From the NCBI GenBank assembly GCA_016713335.1, contig JADJPH010000041.1, positions 1 to 64,000 of the forward strand: a stretch of DNA of 64,000 bases, in the 5' to 3' direction. Within the stretch, counting starts at the first letter, position 1. Every line of letters starts with the position of its first letter. A model generated the notes under the pieces. That model saw nothing but the letters and a program-made list of their open reading frames with translations, ran no database searches and had not been told where the DNA came from. Shown piece by piece: positions 59,712 to 64,000 of this stretch. The stretch comes from Candidatus Fredericiella danica (GTDB lineage: Bacteria > Chloroflexota > Anaerolineae > Caldilineales > Caldilineaceae). The position numbers and the translations under genes are program-made.

Positions 59712-60566
59712 TCACAACTCGTGCTGCTGTGCAACAAAATCGTCGATCAGACGGCGGGCAATGCTGATCCTCGGGGGCAGCCCTGGCAGCGCGTCTGCTG
59801 CGAACCACTGGGCATCGGCGATCTCTGACTCCTCCAACCGGATCTCGCCACCACTGTAATCCGCCGTAAACCCAACCATCAGCGAATTTGGAAACGGCCA
59901 CGGCTGGCTGCCGAAATAACGGATGTTGTCGACCGCGATCCCAGTCTCTTCGCCAACCTCACGCCGGACACACTCCTCCAGTGTCTCACCGGGTTCCACA
60001 AACCCCGCCACCACGCTATAACGCCCAGGCGCAAAACGATGGTTGCGCGCTAATAGAATACGTTGCGCATCGTCGTATGGTCGCGTGACGGCCACAATGA
60101 CCGCCGGCGAAATCCGTGGATAATTCGTAAGCCCACACGATGGGCAACGTTTGACGCGCTCGCCCTCCACTGCCTCCATGCGCGTGGCGCAGCGCCCACA
60201 GTACTGATGATCCCGATCCCATGCTACAATTTGCTTGGCGCGACCGGCCAGGCCAAAAGTCACCACATCCAGTTGGTCAAACAACTGGCGCAAATCCAGC
60301 GCGACATACCCATCGGGCAACGAACCGGATCCATCCAATTCGGCCGAAAAGCAATTAAGGTATTCGCCATCCCTGCTCAATTTACCAAGAAACTGAAAGC
60401 GCACAATGGGAAAGCCAAGAGCGGCTACATCCAGGGCGTCAACGACGCGCACGTTTTCGCCGTCCCGGGCCAGCACAAGTTGCTCACCCTGAATCAAAAA
60501 CCAAAGTTCATTCAGTGTGCGATCGATTGGAGCGGTGATACTGCCATCAAATGATACGGCTTCCAT
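59712..60566 (-). CDS. nudC: NAD(+) diphosphatase NudC
   Basis: Nudix hydrolase that cleaves NAD(H) to NMN and AMP and can remove NAD caps from RNA. Zinc ribbon YCGRCATRM and RCPSCG (CxxC twice), linker TNYPRISPAVIVAV, Nudix box GFVEPGE followed by REVGEETGI, and the NudC-specific SQPWPFPNSLMVGF. About 284 residues from ATG 60566 (MEAVSFDGS); starts at 60596 or 60578 are possible. Intact. Upstream neighbour is the dehydrogenase gene on the same strand. Confidence 0.93.
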   Translation of the reverse strand: MEAVSFDGSITAPIDRTLNELWFLIQGEQLVLARDGENVRVVDALDVAALGFPIVRFQFLGKLSRDGEYLNCFSAELDGSGSLPDGYVALDLRQLFDQLDVVTFGLAGRAKQIVAWDRDHQYCGRCATRMEAVEGERVKRCPSCGLTNYPRISPAVIVAVTRPYDDAQRILLARNHRFAPGRYSVVAGFVEPGETLEECVRREVGEETGIAVDNIRYFGSQPWPFPNSLMVGFTADYSGGEIRLEESEIADAQWFAADALPGLPPRISIARRLIDDFVAQQHEL

Positions 60567-60619
60567 AAATGCCCCAGACATCAAATTTGCGAACAAAACG
60601 GTGACCAGGTCGGCGAAGG

Positions 60620-61519
60620 TTAACCCGCCGCAGGCTCAATCTCAAAGCCCGCCAGATTCTCCAACGCCTTGATCAAGGCGTGATTACCCTCAGCACCGTG
60701 CCCACGGGTCTGCAGCGTGCGGTAGAGTTGAAATATCAGCGCCGTACCCGGCAGAGGCGCCCCTGACTGATCGGCGGCCTCCATCACCAGCCTCAAATCC
60801 TTCTCCTGCAAGTCGATCGTGAACCCCGGTCGCCAGTCCCGCTGCATGATCTGCGGGGCACGGTTGGTGAACATCCAACTCCCGGCCGCCCCCTGGCTGA
60901 TCGCATCGTAGGTTTTTTGGAGATCGACCCCGCCGGCCTGGGCGAACATCAGCGCCTCGCACATGGCAAGACAATTGCCGACCACCAGCACCTGGTTGAC
61001 CAGTTTGACGGTTTGACCTGCGCCCGCACCGCCGACATGGGTCACGGTTTTGCCCATTGCACGCAGGATCGGCAGCGCCCGCTCATACTGCGCGGCGTCA
61101 CCACCCACCATGATGCTCAGCGTGCCTTTGGCCGCGCCCTCACTGCCACCGCTGACCGGGGCGTCGAGCATGCTCACCCCCACATCGCCGAGACGACGGG
61201 CGAATTCACGCGTCGCCTGCGGGCTGATCGTACTGTGGTCGATCACCAGCGCCCCCGGTCTGGCGCCATGAAGCACACCCTGTTCTCCTAACAGAACAGC
61301 TTCCACGTCAGGCGTATCGCTGACACAGATGAGAATTACGTCGCTGCGCGCAGCAACATCGGCAGGGCTGGCGCCTGCGTGCGCCCCCTGCGCAACAAGC
61401 TCTTCCGTGCGCGCCACGGTGCGGTTCCAGACCGTCAGTGTAAACCCGGCCTTTAACAGATTCGCGGCCATGCCACGCCCCATGATACCGAGGCCAATGA
61501 AGCCGATACGTTCAGACAT
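60620..61519 (-). CDS. Beta-hydroxyacid dehydrogenase (GarR/HIBADH family)
   Basis: 299 residues from ATG 61519. GFIGLGIMGRGMAANLLKAG (NAD(P)-binding), CVSDTPDVEAVLLGEQGVL, the substrate loop DAPVSGGSEGAAKGTLSIM, and the catalytic Lys in GAGQTVKLVNQVLV. C-terminal DLQEKDLRLVMEAADQSGAP. Typical of 2-hydroxy-3-oxopropionate (tartronate semialdehyde) reductase or 3-hydroxyisobutyrate dehydrogenase; I cannot choose between them. Same strand as nudC, 53 bases upstream of it. Confidence 0.88.
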   Translation of the reverse strand: MSERIGFIGLGIMGRGMAANLLKAGFTLTVWNRTVARTEELVAQGAHAGASPADVAARSDVILICVSDTPDVEAVLLGEQGVLHGARPGALVIDHSTISPQATREFARRLGDVGVSMLDAPVSGGSEGAAKGTLSIMVGGDAAQYERALPILRAMGKTVTHVGGAGAGQTVKLVNQVLVVGNCLAMCEALMFAQAGGVDLQKTYDAISQGAAGSWMFTNRAPQIMQRDWRPGFTIDLQEKDLRLVMEAADQSGAPLPGTALIFQLYRTLQTRGHGAEGNHALIKALENLAGFEIEPAAG

Positions 61520-61606
61520 TGACTGCTCCTCCACTAGAGTATTTGATCGCCTGCTGGATCGTACTCCAAAGCGAGTTGAGAAGGAAATTCGAAACGAAGA
61601 TAGGGA

Positions 61607-61641
61607 GGAGGAATGCCAAAACAACTGTTTGGCATTCCTCC
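61607..61641. promoter_or_regulatory. Perfect 14-bp inverted repeat in a divergent promoter region
   Basis: GGAGGAATGCCAAA (61607-61620) and its complement (61628-61641) with a 7-nt loop. It lies between the dehydrogenase gene (minus) and the epimerase gene (plus, ATG 61665). Because the flanking genes diverge, a terminator is unlikely. An operator or 5' hairpin of the epimerase mRNA is more likely. Confidence 0.5.
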
Positions 61642-61664
61642 CGAACATCGCTAGAGTATGTTCT

Positions 61665-62636
61665 ATGCGTATACTTGTTACTGGCGGCACGGGTTTTCTT
61701 GGCAGCCACTTGACCCGTCGACTGCTCGATCTGCATCAAGATGTCCGCATTTTGGGACGTGACTTCAATGCTGTCACTGCCCTGGTGCAGGCTGGCGCCA
61801 CCCCAATTCCGGCTGATCTCACGACACACCAAGCGGTGGTTGACGCCTGCGCCGGTATGGACGTTGTTTTTCACGTGGCGGCGCTGTCGGCGCCGTGGGG
61901 GGCGGCAGCCAACTTTTACGCCACCAACGTCGATGGAACCGCAGCCGTAGTCAAGGGTTGTGCGCAGCATGGGGTGAAGCGACTCGTTTATGTATCCTCA
62001 CCAAGTGTGGTGTTTGACGGGCGCGACCAGATTGACGTGAACGAACTGGCTCCCTATCCACACCAATTTACGTCGACCTATGCCAAAACCAAGAAGTTGG
62101 GAGAGGACCTGGTGAACAATGCTGCAGCGGCCGGGCTTGACACGGTCACATTGCGTCCCAAGGCGATCTTTGGGCCGGGAGACCGTGCCTTGCTGCCACG
62201 GCTGATTGCGGCCGCGCGCCAGGGGCGTTTGCGTCGTTTCGGTGATGGAAGCAACCTGGTCGATCTGACCTATATTGATAATGTGGTGCAGGCGCTGGTG
62301 CTGGCGATGCAGGCTCCGGCGGCACAGGGGCGCACGTACTTCATAACCAACGACGAGCATCCCGCCCTATGGCCACTCATCGAGTGCGTGCTGCACGAAC
62401 TCGGGCTGCCCCCCTTACGTGGGATGCCAGTGTCTGTGGCGATGAGTGCCGCGCGCATGATGGAGACCCAATCAGTGTTTACGCGTCGCGAGCCTCTGTT
62501 AACGCGCTATACCGTGGCCATTCTGACCCGCACCCAAACCTATGACATCAGCGCTGCGCGAACCGACCTCAGTTATGCTCCCCACGTGTCCGTGGCTGAA
62601 GGAATTCGCAGAACACTGGTCGCACTACGAAGCTGA
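61665..62636 (+). CDS. NAD-dependent epimerase / 3beta-HSD-like extended SDR
   Basis: 323 residues. MRILVTGGTGFLGSHLTRRL (GxxGxxG), VVFHVAALSAPWG, YVSSPSVVFDG, the active-site Tyr/Lys in STYAKTKKLGEDLV, VTLRPKAIFGPGD. The C-terminal substrate domain resembles OleD/3beta-hydroxysteroid dehydrogenases. First gene of a plus-strand run with the MBL hydrolase and the adenylate-forming enzyme, which suggests a small biosynthetic cluster for an acyl product. Confidence 0.88.
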   Translation: MRILVTGGTGFLGSHLTRRLLDLHQDVRILGRDFNAVTALVQAGATPIPADLTTHQAVVDACAGMDVVFHVAALSAPWGAAANFYATNVDGTAAVVKGCAQHGVKRLVYVSSPSVVFDGRDQIDVNELAPYPHQFTSTYAKTKKLGEDLVNNAAAAGLDTVTLRPKAIFGPGDRALLPRLIAAARQGRLRRFGDGSNLVDLTYIDNVVQALVLAMQAPAAQGRTYFITNDEHPALWPLIECVLHELGLPPLRGMPVSVAMSAARMMETQSVFTRREPLLTRYTVAILTRTQTYDISAARTDLSYAPHVSVAEGIRRTLVALRS

Positions 62637-62687
62637 TGGCCCAGAACATAATCAGTATCGCCAACGACACGAACCACGAGTACCGCT

Positions 62688-63563
62688 ATGTCGCCGACAC
62701 CGCAACTGACTTGCCACATCTTGGACACCGGATATTGCCTCGCCCACGAGAATCTGCTGATTCAAGGGGGCGCCCGGCGTGAGGTAGACTGCCATTCGAT
62801 CGTTGCATTGCTGCAACACCCCGATTGCGGTTGGATGCTTTGGGATGCAGGCTATGCGCCGCATATGTTGTCCGCTACCGCACATTTCCCATATAGTCTT
62901 TACCGGCTCGCGACGCCATTGCGGCTGCGACCTGAATTAGCGGCTGCGGCTCAACTGCCCCACTTTGGACTGACGCCAGGGGATATCCGCACTGTCGTGA
63001 TCTCGCACTTCCATGCCGACCATCTAGCGGGTCTCGCCGACTTCCCGACTAGTCGCATCATCACCCTGCGCGACGCGTACGCCAGCATCGCGCCGCTTAA
63101 AGGACTTGCCGCCCTGCGCCGCGGTTTTGTGCCGGCATTGTTGCCGGCCGATTTCCGAAACCGTGTCACGCTGCTTGATAAATTGCGGGGTCCGGCGCTG
63201 CCCCACCTGGGACCCACCCATGATCTGTTCGGCGACGGTTCGGCAGTCCTTGTGCGGCTACCCGGACATGCCTGTGGTCAGGTGGGATTGCTCGCCAATA
63301 CCCAGCGTGGTCGCATCTTCTTCGTTGCCGACAGTTGTTGGCTGGCGCGTTCAATCACCGAACAGCGACCACCCTCGGCATTGACAAATTTCATCGTTGA
63401 TAACCCAGCGCAGGTTAGATCGACCATCCTGCAGTTGCATGCGTTCATGCGCGACAACCCCGACGTATTGCTCATCCCCAGCCACTGCCCCGAGACATTT
63501 GCGCGAAGTGGCATGGGCGCCGCCGCCGGCACGGACAAATACGTGGCAACGGTGAACTTATGA
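62688..63563 (+). CDS. MBL-fold metallo-hydrolase (lactonase-like)
   Basis: 291 residues. The metal motif HxHxDH is in VVISHFHADHLAGLADF. Further ligands are the His in RLPGHACGQVGL, the Asp in FFVADSCWLARS and the His in LLIPSHCPETF. The N-terminal HILDTGYCLAHENLLI is the style of the AttM/AiiA lactonase-like branch. It may open a lactone or thioester made by the neighbouring enzymes. The stop overlaps the next ATG (TTATGATGG), so translation is coupled. Confidence 0.88.
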   Translation: MSPTPQLTCHILDTGYCLAHENLLIQGGARREVDCHSIVALLQHPDCGWMLWDAGYAPHMLSATAHFPYSLYRLATPLRLRPELAAAAQLPHFGLTPGDIRTVVISHFHADHLAGLADFPTSRIITLRDAYASIAPLKGLAALRRGFVPALLPADFRNRVTLLDKLRGPALPHLGPTHDLFGDGSAVLVRLPGHACGQVGLLANTQRGRIFFVADSCWLARSITEQRPPSALTNFIVDNPAQVRSTILQLHAFMRDNPDVLLIPSHCPETFARSGMGAAAGTDKYVATVNL

Positions 63564-64000
63564 TGGATCAGATGTCGACGGCGATTGGAACGCATTTCGT
63601 CCGCGCACGGAAGTGCTGCGCGGGCGCGGTTGCAGACGTTTCAATACCGGCGGGCGCGCCAAATCGTAGCGTACGCAGCCGCCCACAGCCCCTTCTATCG
63701 TAACTTGTGGGGCGAAAACAACCACCACATCTGGCAAGAATTACCCACCGTCGATAAAACAGCGATGATGGCGCATTTCGAGACGTTCAACACGGTGGGC
63801 GTCTCGAAAGAGGATGCCCTTGCGGTTGCACTGCGGGCTGAAACTACCCGTGATTTCCGGCCCACCGTTGGCAAGTTCACGGTCGGTCTTTCTTCAGGTA
63901 CGTCGGGCCACCGGGGCCTCTTCCTGGTCAGCCCACAGGAACAGGCGGCGTGGGCCGGTGTCATTTTGGCGCGCGCATTGCACCGCCTTCCGCGCCGCGG
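63560..64000 (+). CDS. Adenylate-forming enzyme (F390 synthetase/PaaK-like), partial, frameshifted
   Basis: The gene starts at the coupled ATG and runs off the window. After an indel near 63620 the frame reads ARLQTFQYRRARQIVAYAAA, HSPFYRNLWGENNHHIWQEL, and the ATP-binding motif FTVGLSSGTSGHRGLFL (A3 motif SSGTSG). This is the pattern of the phenylacetate-CoA-ligase-like adenylate-forming enzymes called F390-synthetase-related. It would activate a carboxylic acid with ATP. Together with the epimerase and MBL hydrolase it suggests an acyl-product pathway continuing beyond 64 kb. Confidence 0.75.

Overview
The window looks like chromosomal DNA of a high-GC, free-living heterotroph. Gene content and style suggest Chloroflexota, probably the Caldilineae/Anaerolineae side: exported proteins with long Thr/Ala/Pro linkers, MacAB-type exporters beside SH3-domain proteins, a PurSL-type PurL, BNR-propeller and sulfatase genes, and many short tandem repeats with 7-8 bp periods. 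This assignment is inference; no rRNA or tRNA gene was found to anchor it.

Layout. 1-2.6 kb: two exported proteins (minus strand). 2.8-6.0 kb: minus-strand accessory block with an AAA ATPase, a remnant of its partner, a macro-domain protein, a small overlapping gene, an orphan HigA-like regulator and a GxxExxY protein. 6.1-6.9 kb: about ten copies of an 80-83 bp hairpin repeat. 6.9-12.5 kb: an SDR, then purL - RHH antitoxin - PIN toxin - purQ on the minus strand, with a 7-bp repeat inside both pur genes. 12.7-18.8 kb: ABC exporter (ATPase, permease, adaptor) plus an SH3/propeller protein. 18.9-23.2 kb: amidohydrolase, a single ORF joining a CobW-type GTPase to a RuBisCO-like domain, and an acetyltransferase. 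23.2-24.7 kb: lipoprotein and DHFR-family reductase. 25.0-42.9 kb: a LacI regulator and a long plus-strand inositol catabolic operon. 43.3-54.7 kb: mixed genes (acetyltransferases, sulfatase, DinB, alpha-glucosidase, MoaD-like protein, BNR propeller, HAD phosphatase). 54.7-59.2 kb: a second MacAB-type exporter with an SH3 protein (minus strand). 59.5-64 kb: NudC, a hydroxyacid dehydrogenase, then epimerase, MBL hydrolase and the start of an adenylate-forming enzyme.

How the genes work together. The LacI gene and the inositol operon each carry a sigma70-like promoter followed by the same palindrome, CTTTGCACACGTGTGCAAAG or its core, so one regulator probably controls both. The operon encodes uptake (binding protein, ATPase, permease), oxidation and isomerisation (IolG, IolI-like, two further Gfo/Idh/MocA enzymes), dehydration (IolE-like), ring opening (IolD), isomerisation (IolB) and the last step (MmsA/IolA). 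The kinase IolC and aldolase IolJ are not in the window; the first operon gene is a transaldolase-family protein.

Quality warning. About half of the genes contain one or more reading-frame breaks while homology continues in another frame. Several also seem to lack tens to hundreds of internal bases, and one intergenic stretch (45.1-45.27 kb) is almost pure G then pure C. I read most of these as sequencing or assembly errors, not as pseudogenes. Coordinates of broken genes below span the whole inferred gene.
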